A stretch of DNA of 64,000 bases from Tritrichomonas musculus. Lineage: Eukaryota; Parabasalia; Tritrichomonadida; Tritrichomonadidae. The notes below the pieces were generated by a model. It was not told the origin of the DNA, made no database searches, and saw only the letters and a program-made list of their open reading frames with translations. How positions within the stretch are numbered: position 1 is the first letter of the stretch; the number at the start of each line of letters is the position of its first letter. A program made the translations under genes and the position numbers. Of this stretch, positions 18,195 to 29,534 are shown piece by piece. Location of the stretch: NCBI GenBank assembly GCA_039105265.1, contig JAPFFF010000022.1, positions 1,736,001-1,800,000 of the forward strand. Direction: 5' to 3'.

Positions 18195-20660
18195 TACAAT
18201 TATATATTATTTTATTGGTAATCATGTTGAGATTACCCATTTTCATAGTTGCATGATAAATCCCAAATCCCACCCACTGGGTACAACACAAAAAGTTGAT
18301 TATATGTTAACAGATATTTCCTATAATAAATAAAACTCCTTAAAATTAATTATATGATTATCTCTAAATTGAAAAATTATCAGTTTATTAATATTTTTTT
18401 TTATAAAAATTTCAAATAAAATAATATTTTTTTAATAGAAATTTTGAATACTTAAATAATATTTGAAAAGATATTTACAAATTCATATTTTGCAAATTGT
18501 GTATAATTTTTTGAATATTTTTTAATATTTTTCTAAAAAGAAATTAGTAGCTAATGTATTTATAGTTATAATAACTAATAACTATAATTAAAGTATATAA
18601 CATTAATTTGACAGAGCCCAGTTTGGGATTTTTTTGAATACTTATCGTATGGTTTTTTGGGATTTATCCCAAAGGCAAAATACTCAAACAAAGTTTCTTA
18701 AATTCACCTTATGGGATACGGTTTTTTGGGATTAAAAATCCCACCCAATTAACCGTTATAAATTTTTAAAATATATTTACTTTTTTTTTTATCAAAAAAT
18801 ATATTCATATATAAAATGCTTAAAAATGAAAAATTCATTCAAAAGTATTTTTATATTCAAACGTATTTATATTTTGAGAAAAATTTATCTCAATAACATG
18901 CAGAAATAATATTTTTGAATGAAAAAAAAAATCAACAAACAATCAAGAAAGAAAAGTATCTATAAGCACGCAAATAATAACGTCGAATACCAAATTACCA
19001 ATATTTATGAATTTCGTACATATATACCAGGTACTAAATGTGAAAATTTTGACAAATTATCTATGATCTAAAATAAATTTCAATGATTCAAAAGATATTC
19101 ATTTTATTCAGCAATTAGACATATTTATTCAAATGGTACCACTCTCGTTACATTTAAAATCACCCTATTTACGGTCATTATATCTATTTTTTCATTGTGA
19201 CTCAAGAAATAGCCAAAAAGATATTATAACAAACAAAGACACGTCAAGCATCATTAATAAAAAATTATCCTAGATTATTTTATTGCATTTTTGCTAATCT
19301 TTATTATGTATTATTACTCATTTCATAATATATTTGGTCATGAATTAAAAAATAAAACTTTTATCATGCTACTATCTTTTTTTTAAAAAAAATAAAAAAT
19401 AAAAAGGTTCATAGTTTAATAATCTAATACAAATGTACATTTAAGAATGTGACCTTTTAATAGAAGAGTATTTAGAGGAGAGATTGTGATTAGAAGTGAA
19501 CTTATTTGTACGATTATAGCTCCTCTGTAATGAATTTGTACAAATAAGATATTATTTTTTGTCTTTAATGTCTGTAATCGTAAACTATAAAGCGTTGGTT
19601 AATTGATATTCTATGATTTGTAAGTTTTTATTGACTATTTCGATAATCACGATCATTTAATATGTTTTCCTGCAGCGAATTAATATATTTTGCGTTTCGT
19701 TGATTGTATAATAGAAGACTTTCTCTTTAGATTTACTTTTGATTTATGAACTGATTGCTTTTTGATAAAAAGATAATCGGTATTTGATCGGCAAACGATC
19801 ATATCTAATTCAAAAAATAGTTGAGCGATTTGAAATATTATTTTTTTCAACCAATCTTATTTCATAAACAGATAATTCTAGTAAGCATTTTATAATATAA
19901 GTATAACTACTTATATTATAAATCTATTTTTTTGCAATAAATACGATTTTCTTATTTAATAATTATTTAATTTTCATATTAAGTTTCTTAATTTATAGGC
20001 ATAATGTACTTTATTGAATTATGGCTCATTCCTTTTTTAAAATATTTTATAAAAATGATTAAATTAAATGAATTCTAAATTTAATTATAATCATTCAAGT
20101 TTTTAAAATAAGTTATGAGAAAAACTTAATCAAATTTTAAAAATTTGATATTATTTGCTAAAAATGTGCAGAATACGTGTAAAATCAAATTACAGAAAAA
20201 AATAAACTACTATAGAAATATCAAACTTCAAACCGAAGTCATTTATTAAATAATTAAAAACAAATGAAACAAATTTGTATATTTTATTAGAAATAATTCA
20301 ATTTATTATAACAAAATTGCCAAAAGAAAGTTTAAAAAAGTGATAAAATAAATAAAAATATTCTATACTAAATTATTTACAGTATATATTAAAATTTAAA
20401 AATCATATTTTTTTTTAAAATTCTTTTTCAAAAAGTTCAACTTTTTAAATACTGGGATAAATGGGATTATTTTTTATCCCAAAAAAGTCCCATTAACATG
20501 ATTATTTATTGGTAATTAATTGAATTTATTTTTAATACACTACATAATAAACAATTTTTAAAATTTCATACGTTTCAATATAAGGTGCAAATATACGTTT
20601 ATGAAAAAATGACTTTTTGAATACTGGGTAAGAATTGAATGGTTGGGTAAAATTTTGTTA
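18195..20660. other. Gene-free AT-rich host intergenic DNA
   Basis: About 2.5 kb with no credible gene on either strand. It contains several copies of GGGATTTATCCCA-like words and CCCACCCA/TGGGTA motifs (around 18250, 18625-18750, 20450-20500 and 20620-20680), which may be the worn ends of one or more DNA transposons, plus long A/T runs. No reliable terminal repeat pair could be fixed. Confidence 0.5.
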
Positions 20661-20667
20661 CCCAAAT

Positions 20668-20949
20668 TCACCCAAATCGCATGATTACACATAGCGAAAA
20701 TCGTTTATTCATATCGTCTACTAAACAATACACATGTGAATTCCATCTAACTTGATAATTCAATGGTCCACAACCCAGTTTATATACCTTTCGTTGACTT
20801 GGACTTAAGAAGTAGACTCGTTTACTGAATGTATGATTACCATTAGATACAATTCGTTTGATGTCGTTTGAATACCTATCCGGAGTAATGAAATGATAAC
20901 TCTCTGGTTTAAACCCGAAATCGTTATAGTACTTGAAGTACTCACTCAT
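20668..20949 (-). CDS. Hypothetical protein, possible host gene
   Basis: 93 residues from the ATG at 20949 (MSEYFKYYNDFGFKPESYHF). This start is chosen because TCATTC, an Inr-like box, lies a few bases upstream, the spacing usual for trichomonad genes. Base composition is less AT-rich than the flanks, which supports coding. No domain recognised. The 3' end runs into the TGGGTA-type repeat mentioned for the neighbouring intergenic region, so the gene may be cut or fused there. Moderate doubt remains that it is functional. Confidence 0.4.
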   Translation of the reverse strand: MSEYFKYYNDFGFKPESYHFITPDRYSNDIKRIVSNGNHTFSKRVYFLSPSQRKVYKLGCGPLNYQVRWNSHVYCLVDDMNKRFSLCVIMRFG

Positions 20950-21039
20950 TTGGAATGACGATAAAAAAAAGTTAAAAGAATATCGATAGGGGGATCGTTT
21001 CCGATTTATCATCTAAGAATTCTTTACGTTATTGAGCTT

Positions 21040-22300
21040 CATGGGTCCACATTATTATGGAATTTTAAACTCAAATATGTTTTTTCCATCTTACAGAAGA
21101 ACATTGGAGTATAAAAAGTTTTTCTCAAGCAAGTATCAAATCACTGATGATATATATAATGGATGCATTGAAAATATCTTAAAAATCAAAGACCTATTTT
21201 TGCCACCATATTTCGATGGAAAAGGTGATGATAGATGCCACTGCTGTGACACCTTATATAATGGTAGATGAAAATGGAACTGTTGAACGCTTAATTGATT
21301 GCAATAAATTGCCAGAAAATGAAGTAAGAAAGATAATTGACGATGAAGGCCAATTTTGTAATTTTATTAATCTGCATGCAGGTTATCTTATGCAAGCAGA
21401 GTTTGGAATATCTATAGCTCCTTTAGATCCAAAGTATCCACAATTTCCAATAGCATGTATTCAAGCAACATCGGGCAAAGCGACATTAAAAAATGTTTAC
21501 TTTATTGAAAAACTCATATCAGAATTACGAAGTTTCGTCAATGTAATTGGCCTTGCAACCAATGGTGACGATTCATATAACAAATATTCTCATGAGTTCA
21601 TAGACATGTTTATTCAAATGTTTAATCGCATCCCTGATATGAGTGTCGTCCAAATTATTAATGAAATTTCGGTCATAATGCATTTCTCAGATCCATTCCA
21701 TTTAGTCAAAAGAGATAGATATATCCTTCTATAGAGGCGTGTTGGTGAAATTAACTTTTAACAAAAATATGGTTACATTTTTTAAACAAAAAATCTTGAA
21801 ATTTCAAATTTCCAAATCAATAAACACTGTGTATATACTACTCCAAACACTTCATGTTTTAGGTGATTCCACTAAAGTCATTGCATACAAGACTGAAGAA
21901 TTAATTCTTAATTGCTGAGGTGGAACTATTGTAATCATGAAATCAAACCTAACCAGCAAGGTGTTCACTTATTGAATGAAAAGTGCTTTTTGAAAGAAGA
22001 AAAGTGCCAAAAAAATCAAAGACGGCATATGAGCTTTTTCAATTAACAACGGATTTTATTTTTGAATAGAACGGTTAACATTTTCAATGTCTTTGGCCCC
22101 ATTTTAAATATTAAGACTGTAAAAAAGCATTACTGTGATCTTACTATAGTTATATTCAAGTTACCTTTTATTCTTTCTAATACCAGAGAGCTTTTATTTT
22201 TGGAAGCATATTTCCCAATAAAAGTCTCTTTTGAAAACAATTATTCTCAAAAAGTGGATGATGCATATTTGTTATCAAAAAGTGGACACCTTGCTGGTTA
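21040..22300 (+). pseudogene. Transposase-like relic of a DNA transposon
   Basis: Several open pieces in successive frames make one broken gene. A Cys/His cluster (CHCCDTLY, near 21240) precedes a stretch with FPIACIQATSGKATLKNVYF, LATNGDDSYNKYSHEF (a DGD-Y-like acidic block) and SDPFHLVKRDRYILL. The acidic block followed by a D-x-x-H-L-x-K-R segment resembles the RNase-H-type core of cut-and-paste transposases, but the superfamily cannot be named. Stops and frame shifts break it in at least three places (near 21270, after 21734 and near 22060). A similar worn phrase (cggttaacTTTTTCAATG-like, near 25930) suggests another copy. Confidence 0.4.
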
Positions 22301-22355
22301 GGTAACTAGCAAACCTTGCCAGAAAATATCACTTTCTTTACGGTTGAATCTCCTA

Positions 22356-22361
22356 TCATAT
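22356..22361 (+). promoter_or_regulatory. Candidate Inr element of the STELLO-like gene
   Basis: TCATAT fits the trichomonad initiator consensus TCA(Y)(T/A)(T/A), and its A lies 14 bases before the ATG at 22372. A second candidate, TCACTT at 22329, lies 41 bases upstream of the start. Confidence 0.4.
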
Positions 22362-22371
22362 CTATAGTTTA

Positions 22372-23625
22372 ATGCCCAAAATAAACAATAATGTTCTTTT
22401 TTTAATTATCTTCACTTCATATTCTTATATTTTTTTTCTATTTTTTAAGTTACATTTAAAACCAAATAATTTTGTTAATTTAAAGCCTATTAATGATGAT
22501 TCAAATGATGCTACAACAGGAAAATTGTTTAAAATATCCAAAATTCGAAATGCTTCAAATATTAAAAAAAAATTTGAACATTATACAGTGAAAGAATTAA
22601 CAAAATGCAAGTCAAGTAATTGGGCAGTAACAACATCAATTAATTACCCTACACGAGCTCTTCTTCAAATATCCATGTTTAAAGAAATATGTTTGGTAAT
22701 AGTCGGTGATAAAAAGTCTCCTTCTAATTTTTCTATCAATTCAGCTCGAGCAATATATTTACCAGTTTCAGTGCAAAAACAACTTCCATATAAAATCATT
22801 GAAATTCTCCCTTTAAATAATTTTGCGCGTAAAATTATTGGTTATTTATATGCAATTCAACATGGGGCAAGTCAGATTTATGATTTTGATGATGATAATA
22901 TTTTGATTAATAATAATGTTAATGAAATATTCGAACATAAGAAAATGAGATTGATTATATCTAACGATTTAGTATTCAATGCATATCGCTTTTTCCAAAA
23001 AGAAAAAGAAACTTATATATGGCCAAGAGGATATCCTTTGGAATTAATTAAAAATAAGCAAGAATTTGATATCCAAGATAAAAAAAATATTAATAATCAT
23101 GTTCAAGTAATACAATTTCTGCAAAATGAAAATCCAGATTTAGACGCTATATATAGATTAACTCAAAAAATCCCCAGCACTTTTAGAAAAGATTATAATC
23201 AATGCATCGCTATTAACAATTATTGCCCTTTTAACAGCCAATCAACATTGTTTTCGTATGATTCATTTCCTTTGTTACTTTTACCAATGACTGTGAATGG
23301 CCGTGTGTCAGATATTTGGCGCTCTTATATTTTAGAAAAAATTTTGAGTGTAAATGGTAATTTTGTTTCATTTTGTCCCTCTATTGTGGAACATCTGAGA
23401 AATCCTCATTCATTATTGAAAGATTTCAATGCGGAATTACCTTTGTATACTCAATCAAATGAATTAATCCAATTTCTTAAAAAACTTCAAATTGATAAAT
23501 CATTTGATCTTGCATTAGAACAAATTTATATAGCTCTTTATGAAAATAATATATTGCAAATCGATGATTTAGAGCTTGTTTCTCGTTGGCTTTTTGATTT
23601 AAAGACAATTGGATTCAATTTTTAA
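22372..23625 (+). CDS. STELLO-like (DUF288) type II membrane glycosyltransferase, host gene
   Basis: 417 residues, intact. A short cytoplasmic lead is followed by one membrane segment (about residues 8-26, VLFLIIFTSYSYIFFLFF), as in Golgi type II enzymes. The lumenal domain has the marks of the DUF288/STELLO family: WAVTTSINYPT, VIVGDKK, LPLNNFARKIIGYLYAIQHG, a DXD-type site YDFDDDNILI, YIWPRGYPLELI, DLDAIYRLT, YCPFNSQSTLF and LPMTVNGRVSDIWRSYILEK. STELLO proteins in plants assist cellulose synthase assembly in the Golgi; trichomonad homologues have unknown substrates. The gene has a plausible Inr upstream, is intron-free and is the only clear host gene in the window. Confidence 0.85.
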   Translation: MPKINNNVLFLIIFTSYSYIFFLFFKLHLKPNNFVNLKPINDDSNDATTGKLFKISKIRNASNIKKKFEHYTVKELTKCKSSNWAVTTSINYPTRALLQISMFKEICLVIVGDKKSPSNFSINSARAIYLPVSVQKQLPYKIIEILPLNNFARKIIGYLYAIQHGASQIYDFDDDNILINNNVNEIFEHKKMRLIISNDLVFNAYRFFQKEKETYIWPRGYPLELIKNKQEFDIQDKKNINNHVQVIQFLQNENPDLDAIYRLTQKIPSTFRKDYNQCIAINNYCPFNSQSTLFSYDSFPLLLLPMTVNGRVSDIWRSYILEKILSVNGNFVSFCPSIVEHLRNPHSLLKDFNAELPLYTQSNELIQFLKKLQIDKSFDLALEQIYIALYENNILQIDDLELVSRWLFDLKTIGFNF

Positions 23626-24229
23626 GGAGGTTATGACGATCTTTTTTTTTCATAAAAGAGTCTCTAAAGTAACGGGATTAAGTGTTCATCGCTGGCATTA
23701 AATCATGCTTAACAAAAAGTGATTATTTATTCAATTTTTCATATATTTTTATCAATGAGTCATCTTCTCAAATTATTAATAATAGTTTTATGATTTGAGA
23801 GGGAGATAAACAGAAGTAGGTACCGTCTCGCCTACAGAACATAACTAAAGAAAAAGTTTTTAATTAATTGGTTTACTCAAACTTTCTCTCAATGAACGTC
23901 ACTTTTTTTTTTTCCAATCTAAATCTTTTTGTGTATATAAAAAGTAGTTAATAAATTGTCCTGAAAATTAAGCAAATTAAAATTTTACTTCAAAAAGTTT
24001 CCCAGTTTCCCATCCACATTTTTCAATTATTATTCTAAAATAAAAATAAATTGAATTATCATTCAAAATTTATTCTAATACAATTTTTACAGTTTTTTCA
24101 AAATTAATTTATTCTCTATTATTATTGAATATTATTATGAATTATAAAATAAAGATTTTTTAATAAATTGAATTACCAGTTTCGCGCTCCAATTTGGAAA
24201 GTTCGTTATTTTTTTGAATGCTTTTTTTA
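23626..24229. other. Gene-free intergenic DNA
   Basis: About 600 bases of AT-rich sequence downstream of the STELLO-like gene, with long T and A runs; no gene or repeat structure recognised. Confidence 0.5.
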
Positions 24230-24585
24230 AGGGCGTACGTCCCAAAAATGTTGTAAAATTGTCAATATTGAATAAACTCATAGAATACATCTTTCAATAC
24301 TTCCAAATTATGAAAAAGTTTAGGTCAAAAATGATGATATTTGTCCTAAACGATCAAAAAAAAATTGTTTTTTTGACCGATAAAATTTTTCAAAATATAA
24401 TTTTGAATTAAAAAAGAAAAAAAATGCATTAAAATATTTTTTTAATATATAATCAATCTATGAATAATAAGCATTTTATTTCCTCAAAAATATAATTGAT
24501 TTTTCGACTTTTTTTACTCCAAAAAAGATCAAAAATATTTGAAAAAACTCATTGAATTCTGAGCATTGAATTGGACGTACGCCCT
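24230..24585. mobile_element. 356-bp MITE with TA duplication
   Basis: Perfect 13-base inverted ends AGGGCGTACGTCC (24230-24242 and, reversed, 24573-24585) are flanked on both sides by TA (24228-24229 and 24586-24587). This is the structure of a Tc1/mariner-type miniature element. The open frame crossing it (24214-24411) has no coding character. Confidence 0.75.
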
Positions 24586-25318
24586 TAACGAATAAAAAAT
24601 TGAGAGAAATTCTGAGAGGAAATTGAATGTAGTTAACGAATAAAAAAATTAAAATGATTTTATCTCAAGAAAAAAAAAACATATTTTTAATTAAATGCAA
24701 TTATTAACAACATTAACTTAAAGCCTTTTAATAATAAAAATATAAAGAAAAAAGAAGATGGTAGAAATTTTAAATCTCTAATATTATATCAAAAAATAAA
24801 TGATATGCATAAAATCCCTACGGATTATTCATTATTGGTATCTAAACTATTTAATTTAGTATTTAACAAAGGCGGATTTTTTTTCATTCAAAATATGATG
24901 TTCAGATCTCGATCTTTGATGTTTCTTATGGAAAATGGAGTCTGGATATAAAAACATTTTATAATAACAAATTGAAGTATTAGGGTTAAAAATTCTAGTT
25001 TTAACAAAAGTTTGTAAAATTGTATATTATTCTGAAAATTCTGAAAAAACCAAAAGGTGTAGGAAAAAGATCTGAGCGTTTTTGTATTAGTATTAATGTA
25101 CAAATTAAATTATATGCTTTCTAGAACTTGATTGTTTTTTTAGTGATGTGAATTGAAATTATTAACTAATTGCATGATCTTACAAAAAAATTTGGATATG
25201 GATAATATTTTATACATTGTGAAATGGTCATATCTCGATAAAAATGCTTGATCGGAAGTGATTAAAATATGGAAAATAATTTGAAAATCAAGAATTACTC
25301 GCTAAAAGAGCGATATTA
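24586..25318. other. Gene-free intergenic DNA
   Basis: About 730 bases of AT-rich DNA between the two TA-flanked elements. Nothing recognised apart from a repeat of the phrase TTAACGAATAAAAAA near 24586 and 24635. Confidence 0.45.
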
Positions 25319-26854
25319 CCCATATTTATAAACGTCCGTCTAAAATTGCAGAAGAGACCTCTGTCACTTAACTTTTCAGAAAAAATCCACTTTTAATTAA
25401 GCAATTCAAAAAAGAATTTACATCTTTGAAATATCTCTTTTTTTTCAATAAAAACAACTTTTTGAATTAATTTGCAATTGTTATAATGATTTTCTATTGA
25501 TTTACTATCAAATCATTGGCACTTTTTATTTGGTCAATAGATTTCCGAATTTACAGTCTCCTTATTTCAGCCAGATTTATACATAAATCATCAAAAAATC
25601 ATCAAAAAAGCAATCGAAATATCGATAGACGACTCAGCAAAGCCCAAAAAATCGAGATATAGACAGATCAGCGAAACCAAATCCTACCGATTACCGACGG
25701 AATATACAAAAATTGAAAAGTTTTTAGATTTACGATCACTATCTAAGCATATAATGCTGAATTTGAAGTTCCTTTTGGCATGCATATTTCATTTTTTTGA
25801 GATTTTTCTTAAACCTCTCTTTTTAGTTGAATATATAATAAACATTTAATAAAAATTTATATTTGATAATGCTTTATTGTATAATTTTTCTTTTTTCTTG
25901 TTTTTTTAAGTTTTTATTTTCTAAGAATCGGTTAACTTTTTCAATGCTTTTTTGGTCAAATTTCTTTTTTTCTTCTCAAAATAAATTGTTCAAAATAAGC
26001 CTAAGAAAGCTTTTCTAAAACAAAAAAATATATAAAATAGCAATATTTATATATTTTAAAGATAACTACATATTTATTTTCCAAAAATAAGGAATTTGGT
26101 TTGATAAATAACGGACCAAAAATAAATTTTCTATTTGACTATTGCATCATATGGAGCATCTGATGACAATTCTAAATATACCAATATAAACAAAATATAT
26201 TAAAGTTTTGCCTTAAAAAATAGCAAATATTACTTGAAAAAGTGAAACTTTTTGTGAACTAATTTTTAAATTTGCATTTTACCGTGATATTCATATAGAG
26301 TGAGGAATGAAAGTAATTTTTGGCAGAGTAAGTATGGTTGTATCTTGTGAACATCCAAAGATATTTACAAATTTGATGTTCCAAAATTCAAATTTTTGGA
26401 TAAAAATAAGAATATAGCTTCATCTATTAATAACTATGATGATGATAAATTTTGTTTTGAGATTGATAAAGTGGATATATGACTTTTTGCACTCCAACTA
26501 AAAATTAAACGGACAAAAAATGTAACCATCACACAAAATTTTATAAAATTGAGAGGAGAAAAAAGAATTGTCACCAATTTGAATAAATTTTCCGACGATA
26601 AATTTTTAATTCAGAAAAAATTGTGAGTATTTAAATTCAAGTGAATAATTGAATTAAATATAAATCTATTTATATCTCTAAAAAACAATCGATATTTATA
26701 AAATATAAAATTCAATATATTTAATATATATTTTATAACATATTATTATTATACATATTTGTTGTAAAATATAAAATATGAGGGCTTTTTTGTAACTTAA
26801 AAATCGTGTCAGAGTTCTCTTCTGCGATTTTAGATGGACGTTTATAAATATGGG
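25319..26854. mobile_element. 1.5-kb Tc1/mariner-like DNA transposon or MITE
   Basis: Inverted ends beginning CCCATATTTATAAACGTCC (25319) and their reverse partner ending GGACGTTTATAAATATGGG, apart from one or two mismatches, at 26854 extend inward for about 50 bases (AGAAGAGA and CTCTG words on both sides). Both sides have a TA duplication (25317-25318 and 26855-26856). No intact transposase is visible inside; the interior is AT-rich with worn reading frames, including a phrase near 25930 similar to the relic at 22064. It is non-autonomous now. Confidence 0.72.
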
Positions 26855-26892
26855 TATAATAAAATAAAATATAAAAATGCACATGCATTTTT

Positions 26893-26965
26893 AAAATAAG
26901 AATAATTCGATTCTTATTTTATTCTTTGTAATGCTTTAAAATAAGAATAATTCGATTCTTATTTT
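26893..26965. repeat. Duplicated palindrome
   Basis: The 28-base near-palindrome AAAATAAGAAT, AATTCG, ATTCTTATTTT occurs at 26893-26920 and again at 26938-26965. Two looser repeats containing GAATTTTTATCGTA and CATTGAATTAA follow at about 27015-27105. Confidence 0.8.
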
Positions 26966-27162
26966 TGGTTTATTTTCGATAAAATTGTAATTTAAAAAAA
27001 AAAACGATTAATTTGCATTGAATTTTTATCGTATACATTGAATTAATAAAACAAAGAACGATCAAATTATATAGAATTTTTATCGTACGCATTGAATTAA
27101 ATTAAACAAAGAAAAAAAGGATAAGCATTTAAAGCATTATTCGTCGTGTGTATTTACTGTGA

Positions 27163-27183
27163 TTTTAGGACTTCGTCCTAAAA
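27163..27183. repeat. Perfect hairpin TTTTAGGAC-TTC-GTCCTAAAA
   Basis: Nine-base-pair stem with a TTC loop. A related stem GGGAC-TTC-GTCCC occurs at 32254-32266 in Element C. Confidence 0.8.
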
Positions 27184-27349
27184 CCCCAGTAACTCAAGAA
27201 TTTAAAACCATAACTTTAAACACGAACATATTATTAAATTTTACAACACCACTGATTCATCACCCCTTCATAAATGATTTTCATAAATTTCATCCTCAAA
27301 TCTCAAAAGTCAAAAATTGAAAACATAAATTTTATACGTAAATGATTAA

Positions 27350-27670
27350 AAATACGTTTTTCCGAAATGTCTGATAAATTGAATACTCACTTAAATCGAA
27401 AAAATTTTACAAATTCGTTATTTCCGAGATGTCTGATAATTTGAATACTCACACAAATTACAAAATTATTTTTAAAAATACGTTTTTCCGAAATGTCTGA
27501 TAATTTGAATACTCACACAAATCGAAAAAATTTTATAAAATACGTTATTTCCGAAATGTCTGATAATTTGAATACTCACACAAATTATAAAAAATTTTAT
27601 AAAATACGTTATTTCGGCAATGTCTGCAAATTTGAATACTGACATAAATCGAAAAAAATTTTTATAAATA
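27350..27670. repeat. About 62-bp subterminal tandem repeats of Element D
   Basis: The phrase TTTCCGAAATGTCTGATAA followed by TTTGAATACTCAC recurs about five times (near 27358, 27420, 27486, 27549 and 27610) with variation, separated by AAATTTTATAAAATACG-type sequence. Position and style resemble the subterminal array of Element A, though the sequence is unrelated. Confidence 0.8.
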
Positions 27671-27706
27671 AACGTTCACCACAAATTATAAAATTATTTT
27701 ATCATT

Positions 27707-27779
27707 TATTTTTATATCACATGTCTCAAAAAATAAATCTAATTTTATTTTAATTTAATTTTTTATCTAATATAAAAAT
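27707..27779 (+). promoter_or_regulatory. Duplicated upstream box, copy 1 (Element D)
   Basis: The block TATATCACATGTCTCAAAAA, AATAAATCTAAT and TTTTATCTAATATAAAAAT ends directly at the ATG of the gene at 27780. It recurs upstream of 28344. A related end, TTTTTATCTCATAATAAAAAT, stands before the sm1 gene at 46132. Confidence 0.55.
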
Positions 27780-28262
27780 ATGACTAAATCAATTGTTGAT
27801 GACAAAATGAATAAATTATATAAACAAATTAATAAATATTATAAAACAATAAATCGTAAAATGTTAAAACAAATTGTAAAGCGTACTGATGAAATAACAG
27901 ATTTATATTATGAATACGTAAATCCTGATATGAATGATAAAGAGAAGCGACAAAATGAAAATGCATTATTGACCAAAAGAATTATAAATAATGAAAAGTG
28001 TAACGAAGTTTGTACATTTAACGGTGTTTTAACTTTCATTTGCGGAATTTATCATTTTCTTTATGCTTACAACAACGAACCGAATAAATTATTCCATCAT
28101 TGTAATATTTGGGATTTCATGTATTGCACACTTCATGAATTCGATATGGAAAAGAAATTTATGTTTCTATTTAATGATGAAAATATACCCGAAACGGTTG
28201 AAAGATTTTTAAATATTGACGATTATGAAATAATGGAATTATTAAAATTAAATTTTAATTGA
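27780..28262 (+). CDS. Hypothetical protein upstream of the Element D polymerase
   Basis: 160 residues, open and with a clear upstream box. The first third is a charged helix (MNKLYKQINKYYKTINRKML); the middle has Cys and aromatic residues (CNEVCTFNGVLTFICGIYHF, HHCNIWDFMYCTLHEF). No family recognised. Position first in the element and a shared promoter-like block suggest it is expressed together with the polymerase gene, perhaps as an early regulatory or replication accessory protein (inference). Confidence 0.55.
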   Translation: MTKSIVDDKMNKLYKQINKYYKTINRKMLKQIVKRTDEITDLYYEYVNPDMNDKEKRQNENALLTKRIINNEKCNEVCTFNGVLTFICGIYHFLYAYNNEPNKLFHHCNIWDFMYCTLHEFDMEKKFMFLFNDENIPETVERFLNIDDYEIMELLKLNFN

Positions 28263-28265
28263 ATA

Positions 28266-28343
28266 ATTATTTTTATATCACATGTCTCAAAAATAAATCT
28301 AATTAATTTTTTATTTTTTAATTTTTTTATCTAATATAAAAAT
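28266..28343 (+). promoter_or_regulatory. Duplicated upstream box, copy 2 (Element D)
   Basis: Near copy of the block at 27707-27779, again ending at an ATG (28344). Contains TATATCACATGTCTCAAAAA and TTTTATCTAATATAAAAATA. Confidence 0.55.
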
Positions 28344-29383
28344 ATGTCATTAGACAATACGCCAACAAATAAATTAATCGAGTTATCAAATTTATTATAT
28401 AATGAAAATTTAACAATTAATGATTGGAAAAATGAATTTGATAATGAAAATGATTTACGAGAAAATTTAATTGAAATGCTAGTTTCAGATATTTTAAATA
28501 AAGGATATGATGGAGAAAATAATTATAATTCCATGTATTGGTTCGTGAAAGGTTTAAATATTCCATCACCGAAACCACTAAAACGTTACATAGATTCAGA
28601 TGATTATTTATTCAAAAATTTAAATAAATACAAAATTCAAGATTCACTTGATGATTTCAACCGTCAACGTTTACATGAAAAATTCAACCGTGATTTGCAT
28701 AAAAAAGATTCTTCATTTCTTGATGAATTAATGAAGCATTCAAAAGATATTCGTGAATTTTGGAGAAGTGATTTATTATATAATTCACCACCAGCTGATG
28801 CATTAAATGATGAGGAATTTTTCCCTGAAGAAAAACCAAAAGATATTAATTTACGTAATATTAAATCATTTAAAGAATGGCAAAAATTAGATGATGAACA
28901 ACAAACATTAGTGGATGATATGATGAAATCATTATATAAAACACCTACTAATTGGGAAATTAATTTTGAACTTTTAAACAATAAAGGCAAAAAATTAATG
29001 TTTCCATTACTCAAAAAATTCTTTCAGGAATACATTGACCCATTACCAATGGATAAATACAAAATAGAATTTAAAGTTAAAGGTCAATGGCATTCTAAAC
29101 CATTAACACCTGAAGTTTATAATAAATTAATTGAAAATTTCACTGAAGAACATTTTATATTTGACCTTGACGAAATACCGGCAGAATTTACGGGATTCAA
29201 TAGTGGTGACAATGCTGAATTACCTGATTGGTCATTATTTTCATCATTAAGATTTTCAAAATATTTACATAAAGATAGGGTTCGTAAAGATGTCGGTGGT
29301 TCATTCTTTAACTATATATCTAATGATAAAGTACCTAAAAAAGTTATTGAGTATTTAAAACGTCTTCAAATATTTGATTCATT
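28344..29383 (+). pseudogene. 5' part of the family B polymerase gene of Element D
   Basis: The N-terminal region of a long polymerase gene: helical and acidic, with blocks such as MYWFVKGLNIPSPK, WEINFELLNNKGKKL and YKIEFKVKGQWHSKPL, then DVGGSFFNY. The early part (DILNKGYDGENNYNSMYWFVKG) has a GC-rich counterpart in fragment F at 53508. The gene is interrupted at 29384 by a DNA transposon that itself holds Element C; the rest lies at 41640-44401. The frame continuing into the transposon to 29534 is not polymerase sequence. Confidence 0.7.
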
Positions 29384-29534
29384 CACTCAAAAATGTCTGA
29401 ACCCAAAACCCAAAATGGTGTTTCTTTGTTTTTTTATGTGTTTGAGGTATATTTGTGATCTTCACTTTTGTGCCGTCTTGGCACAACAACAAATACAAAA
29501 AACATTAAGTACATTTTTCAAATTTAGAGAATAA

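Noticed and set aside
18195-20660. A further transposon with GGGATTTATCCCA ends
   Set aside because: The words recur, but no pair of ends with a target duplication could be fixed.
24214-24411. Small gene
   Set aside because: The frame begins outside and crosses the inverted end of a MITE and is Lys/Ile/Phe-biased, as expected of random AT-rich DNA.
24888-25103. Small Phe/Leu-rich protein
   Set aside because: AT-rich random frame in intergenic DNA without promoter-like box or homologue.
26696-26884. Small membrane-like protein
   Set aside because: It lies across the inverted end of the mariner-like element in AT-rich DNA and shows no coding bias.
29384-29534. C-terminal end of the polymerase 5' part
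   Set aside because: After 29384 the frame is transposon sequence (Cys/Phe-rich by chance), not polymerase.
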